From Tricholoma matsutake (taxonomy: Eukaryota; Basidiomycota; Agaricomycetes; Agaricales; Tricholomataceae), in assembly GCA_026075535.2 (NCBI GenBank), contig AP026540.1, forward strand, positions 12,214,001-12,278,000: a DNA stretch of 64,000 bases. Direction: 5' to 3'. The position numbers and the translations under genes were made by a program. Shown here in pieces: positions 36,089-48,130 of this stretch; the first letter of the stretch is position 1, and each line of letters begins with the position of its first letter. The notes under the pieces are model-generated. The model made no database searches and had not been told where the DNA came from. It worked only from the letters and a program-made list of their open reading frames with translations.

Positions 36089-37117
36089 CGGTGTTTGTGA
36101 TACCCATTGGTCAATAGTTTCTTACTTTTACAGCATGTCATTGCTTTTCATTATCAGTGACCACCAGCGGTGATTAGTGTACAAGTCTAAGAGCTATGGG
36201 AATGATCGGCATGACATTGTCTTCTCCGGTGCCCGTCACTCCAATGTACTGTTTTAGCATATATTCTGCACCGGTCATTTGCTTTGCTCTTGACTTGGAT
36301 GCTTATTGCCACCAGTGACTTTATCACTACTGGCGCTGGTCACTGCAATGTACTGATTTTGCATATATCCTTATCCTCCCACATTCCTACAGCATACAGC
36401 ATGTCACCATTCCTGCATTTGTTATCCATATTGTAGTGCACAGCGGCCGCAATTAGTATACAAGTCTTTTAAGAGCTATGTGGATGACCAGTGCCACCTT
36501 TACCTTTTCCGGCGCTGAGAGATACAGTTCGGAAATAGCTGACTGCCACACAAGCGACAGTTGCTTTCCGGCCAGTGTCAGGATTAATCTACGTCTACTC
36601 TCATTGCACATTACTACTGTCTTCGACTAATGATTGTTCTCTTCTGTTATGTGCCTGTGTATATCCCTACTGGCGCTGGTCACTACAATGTACTGTTTTA
36701 GGATATATTCTTTATGATTTGTAATAACAGCAGTAATTCAAGTCCTGTACACTATAGTTGTGTGGGCCCATACTGTTTTCCTTTTACTGTCATGGGCCCA
36801 CCCAATCATTCCATCGAGCATATCATTCATATGGGCCCATTTCCCTGTATTATTTTAGGATGGGCCCATACACATTTTCGTAGCTCATGGGGTTCTACAA
36901 TAACCGGCGCCAGTCATTCACTTAGCTCTTGACCTTGGATGCTTATCACCACAAGTGACTTTATCACTACCGGCGCCGGTCACTACAATGTTTATCTTTT
37001 CCTACATAGACGACTTGTTAAGTGTCAAGGTGCTCCCTAACCTGATTCTGCACATCCTCCCAGTAAGCCAACAATTTCCTGTCCTTCTGAAGTTGGGCAT
37101 CATTTTCTTGGACCATC
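36089..37117. repeat. Right inverted arm of the KDZ locus (about 1,029 bp)
   Basis: Reverse complement of the left arm, with the palindrome ACCGGCGCCGGT intact at 36969-36980 (partner of 26811-26822) and decayed elsewhere. The outer 150 bp contains the antisense 3' end of the ORF at 25740-26773. Similarity stops just after GACCATC at 37111-37117. Confidence 0.85.
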
Positions 37118-37881
37118 GACTTTATCACTACCGGTGCCGGTCACCTTTTCACTCCTTGCGCCAGTCACTACAATGTACTGATTTTGCATATATCCTTATC
37201 CTCCCCCATTCCTACAGCATACAGCATGTCACCATTCCTTTGTTTGTTATCCATGTTCTAGTGCACACTGGCCGCGATTAGCATACAAGTCTTTTAAGAA
37301 CTATGTGCATGACTGGCGCCCACTTTATCTTTTCCTAAATAGACAACTTAAAACAGTATGGGCCCCCACAACTATAGTGTACAGGACTTGAATTACTGCT
37401 GCTATTACAATACAAATCTTTTAAGAGCTATGTGAATTGCCTGCGCCGACTTTATGTTTTCTCGCACTGAGAGATGCACTGAAGTCGTGTGGGCCCATAC
37501 TGTTTTCCTTTTACTGTCATGGGCCCACCCGATCATTCCATCGGGCATATCATTCATATGGGCCCATTTCCCTGCATTATGTTAGGATGGGCCCATACAC
37601 ATTTTCTTAGCTCATACAGTAACCGGCACCAGTCATTCGCTTAGCTCCACTGTTATGCTTATGGCCACCAGCGACTTTATCACTACCAGCATCGGTCACT
37701 TCAATGTACGTTTGTTGTATCTATCCTTGTGTAGCCTCCTTCCACATTCCTACAGCATGATGAATTCAATATATACCTTATACTCCATCTATTAATGAAG
37801 CAACTATGCATATATTGATCAAAATATATACACAAATAGGTGTAGTATAAAAAATATTGTTAATTTTTATCCAATGTAGAA
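37118..37881. repeat. Rearranged arm fragments in both orientations
   Basis: Short pieces of the arm module recur here in direct and inverted orientation (GGGCCCAT words, ACAGGACTTGAATTACTGCT, decayed CCGGCGCCGG words near 37133 and 37620-37695). The terminal word ATTAATGAAGCAACTATGC (37792-37810) resembles 35380-35398. No gene supported; the true right end of the element is not resolved. Confidence 0.6.
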
Positions 37882-39750
37882 TTATGCCAGGGGTGTTGAT
37901 GTTTTTGGAATTGAGACAGTGGTATCAGGCGGGAGGGGGGACATTTGTGCAGTGTATGTTGATGTTGGATCCGGGGAGGTAGAAGTTGCAGCTGCATTGG
38001 TGAAAGAACTGGTGTCAGGGATCACCGATGTAGCTGTGGTCATAATAATGGGAACAGGCGATGGTGGGGAGCAAATGGATTCATGCAAATGGGCTGGATT
38101 GACAAACATTGATGACTTCGGGAGATGGATCGTCAATGGCGCCATGGCATCTGCATTCCATGGATCTTCATCTTCTGATTCCTCCTCGGAGCTTCCCTCA
38201 TTCTCCAATTCGGCCAGCCGCTTGTTCATCGCCGCCAATTGACCACGCAACATGAAAACCTCCTGCTTCATCTTCTCCAACTCCATCCCATTCCTCAACC
38301 CCCTCATCTCAGCCTCCAGCACTGGAATGCTCACCAGCACCTTTTCTCTCAACTCACCCATCTCAGCCTCCAATGCCGGAATGCTCACTGTCATCTTTTC
38401 CTTCAACATGTTCAAAACTTCCATGTATCCACGCAACATGAGGCTTTCCTTATCCAATTTCCCTTGATTTTCTGCCAAGACCGATACAAGCGTGTGGAGG
38501 TCTTGGAGCTCCCATTGTAAACCACTGACAGTGGGCATGCGATTGGGATGGGTGACACGACCTGGTGGCAGTGGCACAGGAAGTGTGGTGTCAATGGATT
38601 GGGGGATTGTGAGGCTTGTTGATGGAACAGGCTCTGGGGTTGGTATATGGTTGGAGATGTGTGAAGTTGAGGGGACGGGGGCTGGCGTGATGGGGATGTA
38701 CTCATCTGACTCACCGGCAGTGTCTGCTGCCCGGTGTTTTCTCTTTGGCGCTGTTCTCGGTCGTTCACTTTCCTCTGCCTTCACCTTTTTCTTCCCAACG
38801 ACCTTTTTTCTCCCCTTGAGCTCCCCTGCCACTATCAATTCATCCCGCTGTGCTGTACGTGATGCTGTATATGAGCATTTCGTCTTGCCCTTGTGGCATG
38901 TCATGCAAGCAATCTGGATGCCCATTGTTCAGCAGGTTGTCAGGCCCCTCAAACTGCAGGTGTCACACAGAGCAGTGGGCCGTTCCACAATGGACCTCCA
39001 TATATTGTCTTCAGGTAGAGCAGGAGTGGCCGTCATGATTGGCAGGTTGGCATGGATGAATGGTGGCTCTTTTGTGACGTTGCTGTCCTCCGTTTCAGGC
39101 GGCACCAGCTGTGGTGACACCTTTCGGCGTTTCGACTGAGGTGGAGCCAGGTGTTCTATGACCTTCTTTTCCTTGCCCTTGCTCTGGGCTCTTGCAGCCA
39201 CTTCTGTTTGGTTGGTCTGAGCCTCCGGCGTTGCAGTGGTAGGAACGGGTGCAGACACGGTGATGAGTGATTCGGCTGCAGAACCAGGAGCAACGATGGG
39301 TGGCGTAGCCATGGTGGGGATTTGGAGTGTAATGTGCATGGCTGGGAGAGTGCTGCTTGGTGCAGCGATGGGCAAAGGTTGACGAATATATATGCTCCAG
39401 TCGATGGATTCCCAAGGCACTGGGCCAGACTTATCCTACTGATGGAGTACTTTGAACACGTGTTTGAGGAATGGCATCATTGCCGCTTCCTTCGCCAACA
39501 CCTTTTGCCTATAATCCAACTTCAAAGCCTTCTTAGAAAGATTCATAGGACATAATAAAAATCACGCACCAACTTGCCCAACATGGATTTTGAATCCATG
39601 GTCATCTGAGTACCATCCAAAAATGTATTGAGGGTGCGCTCCATGGATTCGGTGTGCTGAGAAGACATGATAAAACTCTTTGTACTTAGGGTGGATGCAG
39701 TTGATAGCATCAATAAATGCAATGTCAGTTTCAACTTCCGTATTCAAAAT
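37882..39750 (-). pseudogene. Zn-cluster, coiled-coil protein, decayed
   Basis: Minus-strand gene from about 39750 to stop 37882. It starts with FIDAINCIHPKYKEFYHVF and HPQYIFGWYSDDHGFKIHV; a likely 38-nt intron (about 39533-39571) leads to KALKLDYRQKVLAKEAAMM, then PWESIDWSIYIRQPL. A Pro/Thr-rich linker is followed by a cysteine cluster, CDTCSLRGLTTC and ACMTCHKGKTKCSYT, resembling a Zn2Cys6 binuclear cluster with one extra residue in the first loop. A second disordered linker and a long coiled coil follow, with two related heptad blocks (VSIPALEAEMGELREKVL, VSIPVLEAEMRGLRNGM). In-frame stops (TAG near 39440 and TGA at about 38927-38929, between the two cysteine halves) disable it. DNA binding is inferred from the cluster. 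Head-to-head with the gene at 39788. Confidence 0.6.
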
Positions 39751-39787
39751 TCATGTGACCACATTTGTTGATCAATTTTCGCATCTT

Positions 39788-41383
39788 ATGGAATATTCAG
39801 GCAGCTCATCAGTAAACTTGCCAAATTTGCCACCAACAAGTATGCCCACTCTGGACCTCGATGCCTTGGATATTCCTGGTAGTCCTGATTCACCAGCGGT
39901 GGATATAGATAATCTGGATCTGGCCACTTTTCATATTCCTGAACGTCCTGATTCACTGGCAGTGGATGGTACTCTTCATTTCTCCATACCACATTCATCG
40001 ATACATTCCTCATTTGCTTTTGATATTTCTGAAGCAGCTGCAGATATTATCCATTTGGCAACCCCACCCGCCGAAAATTCCCAATCTTTTGACTTGGATG
40101 CATTTCACATTCCTGGTAGTCCCAACTCACCCACAGCGAGCACCATTCATTTGACATCATCACCGCCACACCATGACCTAGATCTCTTTCATATTCCTGA
40201 CTCGCCAGCCACCGATGCATTTTATATTCCTGGTAGTCCTGACTCGCCGGTGGCGATCAGCACTGTTCAATTGACATTATCGCCGGCACACCATGACCGA
40301 GACATGTTTCATATTCCTGACTCGCCGGCCGCCGATGCATTTTATATTCCTGGTAGTCCTGAGCCGGTGGTGAGCACCACTGCTCATTTGACATTATTGC
40401 CAGCACACCATGACCTAGACATGTTTCATATTCCTGACTCGCCGGCCGCCGATGCGTTTTATATTCCTGGTAGTCCTGAGCCGGTGGCGAGCACCACTGT
40501 TCATTTGACACTATCACTGGCACACCATGACCTAGACATGCATATTCCTGACCCACCGGCCGCCGATGTGTTTTATATTACTGGTAGTCCTGAGTCGCCA
40601 ATGGTGAGCACCACTGCTCATTTGACATCATCCCCAGCACACAATGACATGAACATGTTTCATATTCCTGACTTGCCAGGCACAGATTGTTCTGGAGTTG
40701 ATTTTGGAGCCCCAATGGTGCTACATACCCATACCATTGACCCAGACACTTTTTATATTCCTGGCAGTCCTAATCATTCAGCAACACTGCCATCACAATT
40801 ACAAATGGTGGACACTCTTGAGATCCCTGCCAGTGTTGACATGCCAGATGCAGACAGTGCACACTTCTGGTTTACTGAGGTGACTGAAGGTAGTGACATG
40901 GAGCTCGATGTCTCTATGGCCTATATCGAACCTGTGCTGGATCATGTCACCCCGACATTGTCCTCGCCTGGATCTTCTCATAGTTCAATATTGACACAGA
41001 GAGATTCAGATGAGGTCCATTCCCCCCCTGGCTCTCCCCAAAATGTTCCTCAGCGCACTGTCCACCTTTCGTTACCCAGCTGCATTCATCCAGTATTCCC
41101 AGGTTGTACTCCATCGACACCGGCATCATCCCAGCAGGCCCCCCAAGTAAGTCCTGAACTTTGGCCGGGAGCTGCTGAATAATGATTGTAGGAGATTTTG
41201 ACTTATTCTGACGCTGTTGAACACAGCAACCGCGAGGCTGTCAAGACGGTGAAGTCCAACATTGCAGTAAACCATGCCCTTCACCGGCAGCTCGCCACCC
41301 TTGATGAGGCAATGTGCCAGATGGCCCAATTAATGCAGCAGAAGTGCAGGACAATGATGAATTCTTTACCAAGGACATCATAA
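39788..41383 (+). CDS. FHIPDSP-repeat protein of unknown function (516 aa)
   Basis: Two exons, 39788-41146 and 41192-41383, with a 45-nt intron, join in frame without any stop. ATG 39788 (MEYSGSSSVNLPNLP) is preferred over the upstream Met at 39680 because the upstream stretch is antisense to the neighbouring gene. The N-terminal three quarters are built from a DIPGSPDSP / FHIPDSP motif, including four near-identical 38-40 residue units. The C-terminal exon is different: EILTYSDAVEHSNREAVKTV and LHRQLATLDEAMCQMAQLM, a predicted coiled coil. The composition is acidic and Pro/Ser-rich. I do not recognise the family. It is the only long undamaged reading frame in the mobile-element part of the window, so it may be young, or repeat expansion may keep it open. 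It lies head-to-head with the Zn-cluster gene, about 40 bp apart, so they could share a promoter. Confidence 0.6.
40189..40672 (+). repeat. Coding tandem repeat, four units of about 117-120 bp
   Basis: Units begin FHIPDSPA-x-DAFYIPGSP, continue through STT-HLTLSPAHHDLDM, and repeat with a period of 38-40 codons. They differ by few substitutions and in-frame indels, suggesting recent expansion. Confidence 0.85.
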
Positions 41384-42342
41384 AATTATCACTAGCAACT
41401 TCTTCATTTTGCTTAATGTATATGTCAACCGTGCTAGCCGGCACCATTTTTTGGCAATTACAATCTTTTCAGTAATTACCGGCGGCGAGAATCGTTGCCT
41501 GTGAAGGGTAGACCATATTTTTCTAGCAATTACTGGCAGTGATTGTTGCTGCTGGTGCTATAATTCTATTCACTGGGCCCACATGGATCAAGCAATTTCC
41601 ACCAGTAATAATCATCGCTGGTGCCATGTAGTAAAATGGTGACCATGCTAGCCGGCGCCGTGAGTCAGATGTTACTGCCACCAAGAATCTTTCAGCAATT
41701 ACCACTGGGAAGAATCATCACTGGCAGTGAATCTGTATACTGGGCCCACATGGATGCATCACACCCTTGGCCCACACGAGTCTTTCCTGCTATGGGCCCA
41801 ATCCGCTACTGACAGATCTATCATTGTTTTGCAGAAATCTGCTGGACAGATGTATCATGGATTTCTACTGAATAGGCTGAGAGAGCACAAAACCACATCA
41901 ACTAACCATAAGAGATAAGACTTATTTTAGAAATCAACTGCTGGAAAAGGACCTCTCTAAATGGTGAATTTGAAGAAGGTGAGGTCATATACATGTGCCT
42001 ACCCCTGGCATCCACCTAACAGATGATAGGACCCTCATTCTCTGTCTCCTCAAACCTCTTAACAGACTATGCCAGAGTGGCAGACACTGGTACCATAAGT
42101 TCTCAAGCATCTTGATGGGTCCTCATGGGAATCCCAGTTTCTTTGTGGACATGTCCAATGATTCCCACCTCCTCCATGGGACACCCAGTTCCTTGTGGAC
42201 AATCCAACAGGGATCCCCACCTCACACTGGGACACCCAACAAGTCCAATGGGATCCCTATCCCCTTCATGGGACACCCTGCCAAGAAAAGACTTATATAT
42301 GTCATCAAATTAACAAGAAGTAACAAAAATAAAATAGAATAA
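41384..42342. repeat. Subterminal-like repeat region
   Basis: Contains repeated words AGCAATTACC-GGC-G-GAATC, TAGCCGGCGCCGT (about 41650) and TGGGCCCACATGGAT (twice), then a degenerate array of GGGACACCCA / GGGATCCC words (about 42110-42280). The CCGGCGCC core echoes the palindrome in the first KDZ locus. It lies just 3' of the second KDZ transposase and may be one end of that element. No gene supported. Confidence 0.5.
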
Positions 42343-45300
42343 CTAGCATATAGATGATTGAAACACTTCACGATATGCATCTGCATGATCAATAGCATCT
42401 AAGGTTTCAAACAATCCTGTTTCCCACTCATTGTCCCCTACTGGAAAGTCATCCTCCACAATGCAATCATCATCCTCAATACCACCTTCAACAGCACTCT
42501 CTTCACCATCCTCAGCTTCCTCCCATGAAGCAGTGACCGCCACTATGCCTGCTTCAAGAATCTCATTCTGTGATGGACCCCAAGGTGGTAGTGGATGATT
42601 GCCAGAGTTGATTCCAACAAGGTGCTTCTGCCAAATGACATAAAGCTTGCAAAGATCTTGTTTTCGAAGCTCTAGTTGGTATCATAAGCAGTCTGACTCT
42701 ACAAATGAAACATAACTTGTTATTATGATGCCAACAAGAGTAAGAATATAATAGGCCACACCAGTAGCCTGACATCCTTCCATAACAATTTTCCACTCTT
42801 CTGAAAACCAGACTTGCAAGGCCTGCCTCTCATGTACCAAATGAGCCTCTTCCTCCAGACAATGATCAAGTTCTAAAAGTGCCTTGATTCCTCTTCTTAC
42901 GTCTTCATTGCACATCCATAATGGAGGGTCCACAAGGTCTTCATCAGCCAGGCCTATGTCTTGCCATATAGCATCATCAACGTCAAGGGCAAATAGTCCA
43001 GTCATTTCAATCTTCTCCAGAACTGTCACACCCTGTGGTGCCTTTCTTATTGTAGTTGTGTGCAAGTTGTTGGATAGATGGATCACACTTCTGTATGGAA
43101 GCCCTTGTGTGATTGTGAATTTTTTTATCTGTATGAACATTAGTTAGGTAAGATTACAATAACCTACATGATGACACACCATTTTTCTGATGTTGAAAAG
43201 ACCATTCAAGTGGATCCAACTCATACTTGCGGGCACACAACTGTTCTCGGAACCTAATTTTCAGAGCCAGTGCATTCATTCGAGTAGCGATGAAGATGCT
43301 TTGAGTGAGCCTGTGCAGTTCAGTCCTATCATCAACTCCCAGAACATTTTCCTTGCCCTTGACCTTGGTTTCTGCATGTCGCAAGGCCATATGGGCATCT
43401 TCCAGGTGTCTCTCAGTGTCCACTGTGGAAGCAAGATCAGTGAAACCATTGATAATAGAGTTTTCAATATCTTCAACATGTTGCTTGAGGACATCCCGTA
43501 CTTTGCATAGTCGCATCACTTCCTCAACAGCATTCTTGCCTTGGTTCTTTGATTTTCCTACTCACTGACCTAGTTAGCTTTTGGAGCAGGTAATTGGAGA
43601 AACAAATGCATGTAGAAGAGGCTTAGTCTGATGCTTAACTTGCGCATCCCACTCATGGTGAAGAACATCACTATCTTGCATGCAATCACGTAATATTTCT
43701 TTCGCAGCCATTTGTTTCTCTCGACAGTGCTTAGTGCAACACCAGAGCCAGCAACCCAGCCTTTGAAGGCTTTCATGATCTGCATGGTGGACTTGCCAAT
43801 TGTGAGTGTATAGCCATTGATGATGCTATGAAATGATACTCAGTAGAATGCTTAGCATGAAAGCAGTGTAGACATACCCCACAAACTCGCAAGTATGCAA
43901 TCAGCTTGCTGATTGAATGCCAGAAACATTTGCACCCTTCACCATCCAACAGTCCGAAGCCTTCACACTTGCAAGGATGATAAACAAGTTGACATGCCCA
44001 TCGATGTCCAAAGGCATGGAAAACTGATATTGCAAAGATGAGGCAGTCAAGGTAGCGATCGAGAAACTCCCACTTGATGCAGGTCCAATGCAGTTGGCAG
44101 CTTATGTCATACAGAGCACCAACTGTAAAGTTCTGGGGAAGATGTTGGAACAGCATTTCTAGGAGAACCAACATGTAGTGTCGCTTTTCGCCAGCAGAAT
44201 GCATGTTCGCTATCCATAAAATGTAATTGTGATGACAGAGTAGAGCCATCAATGCTGTGTCATCAAAGAATTGTGTGCTAGCCTTCTCTTGAGCAGTGTC
44301 AGCAGTGGTGAAACTAGCTTCACACCCATCTAGCACAGATGTTGGAACATGCAAGTCGCCTTCATATCCATCTTCTTCATTCGATGTATTTACTTGGGCA
44401 TGGCGTGAAGGTCGTGAATTGTTAGACCATGAACTGCAAACATCCTCCCAGTGACTTTCCATGCAAACTGTATCAACCTCTGGAATGAACACTGACTTTG
44501 GGTGGGTATGCGGAGGGTCTCATTCTCCTTTGTTCCTTTTCTGTGTAAAGCAGGCATCAAGACAAACAATGGCATCCAGACTAAGAGTATTGCATAAGCA
44601 ACTGATAATCCATAACAGTAGCCCTCAAAACAAACTTACCCTGTAAGTGAGATATGAGGAAATTCTCCACCAAAGCAGATGGGACAGTGCGAGCATAGAT
44701 AGTCACTGGGTCAGGAGCGAGGAGCAGGATCTGGGAAGGGGTTGATTGGTGTATCAGATGGATCATCATCATTGAGATTGACCTCTGAACGTCATCTTTT
44801 TGAAGGAGAAGGAGTGGAAGGGGCGGGAGAAGTTTCAGGTGAGCGATCTTGGAGTTCCGGAGTCACTGATGGTACCCTAGAATAAAATGAGAACTCATGA
44901 TCATGAATTTGATCATCTGTTGTATGTGGGTCAGGGTTGGAGATAGCTATTGGTGCCATTTGCATTGGAGTAGGAGAAGTTGGCGGTGTTGGAAAATCTG
45001 AATCTGGTGTCACATCCTTGAGCAAGCCATCATCTATTCCAACTGTAATTTGTTGGACATGAGTTAATATATTATCCACATGTTTATTGGTAATGTCTTG
45101 AAGAGCATGGTACCATTGTAGTGCACTGCCGAATTGTCTACGAAGAGAATCCTGCATGATATTTCAGTAATGCCATGTTGTACTTGATGAACAATGATAC
45201 CTTTGTTGTCAATTTATATCCTTGACTGTCAAGAAATTCCTTGATGGTTTTGCACCACCCTGAATTGTTCGGTGGGATGTGAACAAATAGACGTGTGACA

Positions 45301-45690
45301 AACTCCAGTACTTGCAAGTCCATGGCTAATGTTGGTGCCAGGGGAGAGCAAGGAAAAAGTCCCTGCTGCATAAGCTGCCTAAAGACTGGTGCACAGGAGC
45401 ATGAATGAATCATCAAAGATTTGAGGACTGTATGACAGACATTAGCTAATGGAGTCACATAATCATGATTATCAGCTATATACTTGAAAAACACATGACA
45501 GCAATCTGCAAAGATTGACCACCCTCTTGACACATGCAGATGGGCCATGAAACATCTGGTTGGTTGCGAAGAGAGAGAGTTTGATGGACATATTCCATGT
45601 ATGGTAGGATTAAGTTGGGGATCACTTCATTTGCCCAGCATGCAGTTTGATTTGCCCTCTTCAGTGCTGGATGACTCACAAGGTGCATTA
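42343..45690 (-). pseudogene. KDZ transposase, CxC1-type, decayed
   Basis: Minus strand, 45690 to stop at 42343. From the N-terminus: KRANQTACWANEVIPNLI, a Cys-rich segment (SCSCAPVFRQLMQQGLFPCS) and LAPTLAMDLQVLEFVTRLFV as in CxC1-associated KDZ proteins, then a linker. CPICFGGEFPH is followed by the catalytic region VCLDACFTQKRNKGE, FIPEVDTVCME, DDGYEGDL-like GYEGDLHVPTSVLDGCEASF, FFDDTALMALLCHHNYILW, VGALYDISCQLH, FHAFGHRWACQLVYHP, GFGLLDGEGCKCFW. The C-terminal helical domain has LARKYELDPLEW-like ARKYELDPLEWSFQH, then FALDVDDAIWQDIGL, ALLELDHCLEEEAHL and VWFSEEWKIV. Introns near 45425-45480 and 45135-45160 are supported by restored frame. Damage includes TGA at 44520-44522 (Arg in the family) and others. 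The acidic residues in LDACF, YDISCQ and DGEGC remain. The 5' end is not resolved. Confidence 0.88.
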
Positions 45691-46899
45691 GAGTGACCTC
45701 TCATGAGATCTTCAAAGTTAATGTTGTATTCACTCAAACAGACCTCATGAGCATCTATGCACCCTCTCCCCACTCATTATGATGAAGACTTGCTCCCACC
45801 AACCTTGGATAAGAGTTCCAAACTCTTGCTGTCCACACCCTCATCTAACTTCACTTAACCTCATCTGCATTCAATGCTTACTTTTCTGTCAAAGCTTAAG
45901 GGTTTCACAACTTACAAGATTACTTGCAGATATGCAAGGACAATTTCTACATACGAGTGAGGGGGGGTTTTATAGGGGACAAACGATGAACTCTTTTAAT
46001 ATCTGATTCCTTTCGTGCCTGTGGTGGATGGTTTGCCATATGGTTGGGTGATGAAGCAGGGTGGGCAGGTGGAATTACTCTCAACATTGTGCTGTATTTT
46101 ATGTCGTGACTATGACCCATTTTCAGTTTGTCAATTGCTATTAGTGGCTATGTTGTCTTGACAACATCAACACGTTTTGGGTGGCACATTATGATAATGC
46201 CACTGAATTCTCAACTGCTATTTGTACAGACTCCCTATGTTCTGCTGATGTTTCTCTTGCGATATGCGCCCCCAGTTCTCAAAGAAATTCAGGAGCGCAG
46301 ACAGCCCATGGAAGATCTACATGCCTCAACCTGGGCCATCTCGCTCTCATCATTTTACAAAGCCCAGAGGCATTCAACCATTGGTGTACCTTACCCATGG
46401 AGAAACCTTTATACAACAACCTAACCTTCCACGGCTGCCCAGGCAAGTTGGCTTTGCAGGCAATTGACCACAAGATGGAGAGCTACATGCAGCCCCCATG
46501 CCTGATGTTGTGGATGAAGGTCTACAGCACTTTGATGTTTTTGGTGGCGACTTGGCTCCCAATCTCCATGATACAGCTGTAGCAAGCCATCATCGCAGGT
46601 ACCGATCATGTCATTGATACTTCAGCAAATGTCCACACCGTGAGTGAGATTGAGGGTAGTAAGAGATGTTGACAAAGTCTTGAAAGGTGTCACAATTGCA
46701 TTGAAGGATGGCTATGTGCAAATGAGTTGAAAACTGACAGGAGAACTGACAAGAATTCAGGAAATGAACCAGTAAGTAGAATATTTGAAAGATGTCAATG
46801 GTAATCAGAGCACCCGAGAGTGACAAAGACCAAGAGATAGCATGCGCGATCTGTAAATGAGAAGTGGTTAGAGAGATGCAGATAGAAGATACTATGCTG
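45691..46899. other. Region between the second KDZ transposase and the repeat cluster
   Basis: May hold the transposase promoter and first exon. A plus-strand stretch at 46264-46600 looks partly coding (PQFSKKFRSADSPWKIYMPQ, then PMPDVVDEGLQHFDVFGGDL in another frame). I could not assign a family or a consistent exon set, so it is left as a possible relic. Confidence 0.35.
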
Positions 46900-48130
46900 T
46901 GAAAACCAAACTCAAGAATGCCAGATGACGTGAAGTCAGAATCTGAGTGAGTAACTGATGCAAAGTCAAGTCACCCGAGAAAACAACCGATGCAAAGTCA
47001 GAAGTCGTTTGTGTCATGATCGACGCAAAGTCAAGAGTCATGCACGGGAAGTAAAGTGAAAAGAAATCAGTTATGTGATGCTTACCTTCTGGTGATTGCA
47101 GCTGATTTACTGAATTCACGACGTACTCATAGTTGAAAAATTTGACAACAAGGTGGTATTTGTGAGAATATTCCAGATGATGAGCAGTCAGAATCTGGTA
47201 AGTGATCGATGCAAAATCAAAAATCACTGTAGAATGACAACTGATGCAAAATCAGATGTTGTCGACCCAATACTCATCCATGACCGACATGAAGTCAGAA
47301 GCCATGGTGAGAAATGGATGGAAAAGGCAGAAGGATGTAATTGATCTTACTGATGAGTCAGTTCTCAACTCCGCCCCAAGTCTGCATTACCTCCTCAACA
47401 TTCAATGTTCAACTTTCACTCAAGCCCATGCAAATTCAAGTGCTGCTACTTCTTCATAAGTTTCCTTCCTTCTGTTCAAAGTCATAATACTAATCATTTG
47501 TAGGCACTCGGGGATCTTGTTTCCAGATGTGTTTGTCACATGGAGTTTTGGTTGACTTTTGGTGGAGATAGATTGGCTGGAAGGTTGTGGGGTTAAAGGG
47601 TTTCGACAACAGAAAGTGGTGAGTACATTTTGATTCAAATTCTTTCCTTTGTCTCGTCTTCCTCCCTCCATGACTTCTGACTTCGGGTTGGTCATGGATT
47701 AATGACTTCTGACTTCCCATTGGTCATTTCTCCAAGTGATTTTTGACTTTGAGTCATCTGGTTTTACATTCATCTTTATTTCTTATCTCACAAACTGACT
47801 CACTTTAGCCTTGCTTTGCATCATTGGTTTGTTCAGAAGATTTCAAGTGAGTAATGCACTGCTTCTCTTTAGCATCTCATCCACCCATTTCTTAGTTATC
47901 ATTGGATTTCGTGGGTTTAAGGGCTTAGGTTTGCTGTTCATCAACAACAGAAACCTGTGAGTATATTTCCATTCAATTCCTTCGTATCATCTTCCTCCCT
48001 CCATAACTTCTGACTTCGAGTTGGTCATGGATTAACAACTTCTGACTTTGCGTCAGTCATTTCTCCAAGTGATTTTTGACTTTGCATCAGTCACCTAACC
48101 AGATTCTGACTTCGAGTTGTTTGGTTTTCT
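46900..48130. repeat. Cluster of GATGCAAAGTCA / TGACTTCGAGTTGGTCA words, in opposite orientations
   Basis: At about 46910-47340 the plus strand has many copies of (T)GATGCAAA(G/A)TCA; at about 47640-48125 it has the complementary TGACTTTGCATCAGTCA and TGACTTCG(A/G)GTTGGTCATGGATTAA. A 100-bp stretch is directly repeated (about 47665-47760 and 47998-48130). The two halves flank about 300 bp, giving a loosely inverted arrangement between the divergent transposase and companion genes. Confidence 0.65.

Noticed and set aside
25740..37881. TET/JBP oxygenase gene linked to the KDZ elements
   Set aside because: No HxD...H iron-binding pattern or double-stranded beta-helix-like sequence was found in either KDZ locus.
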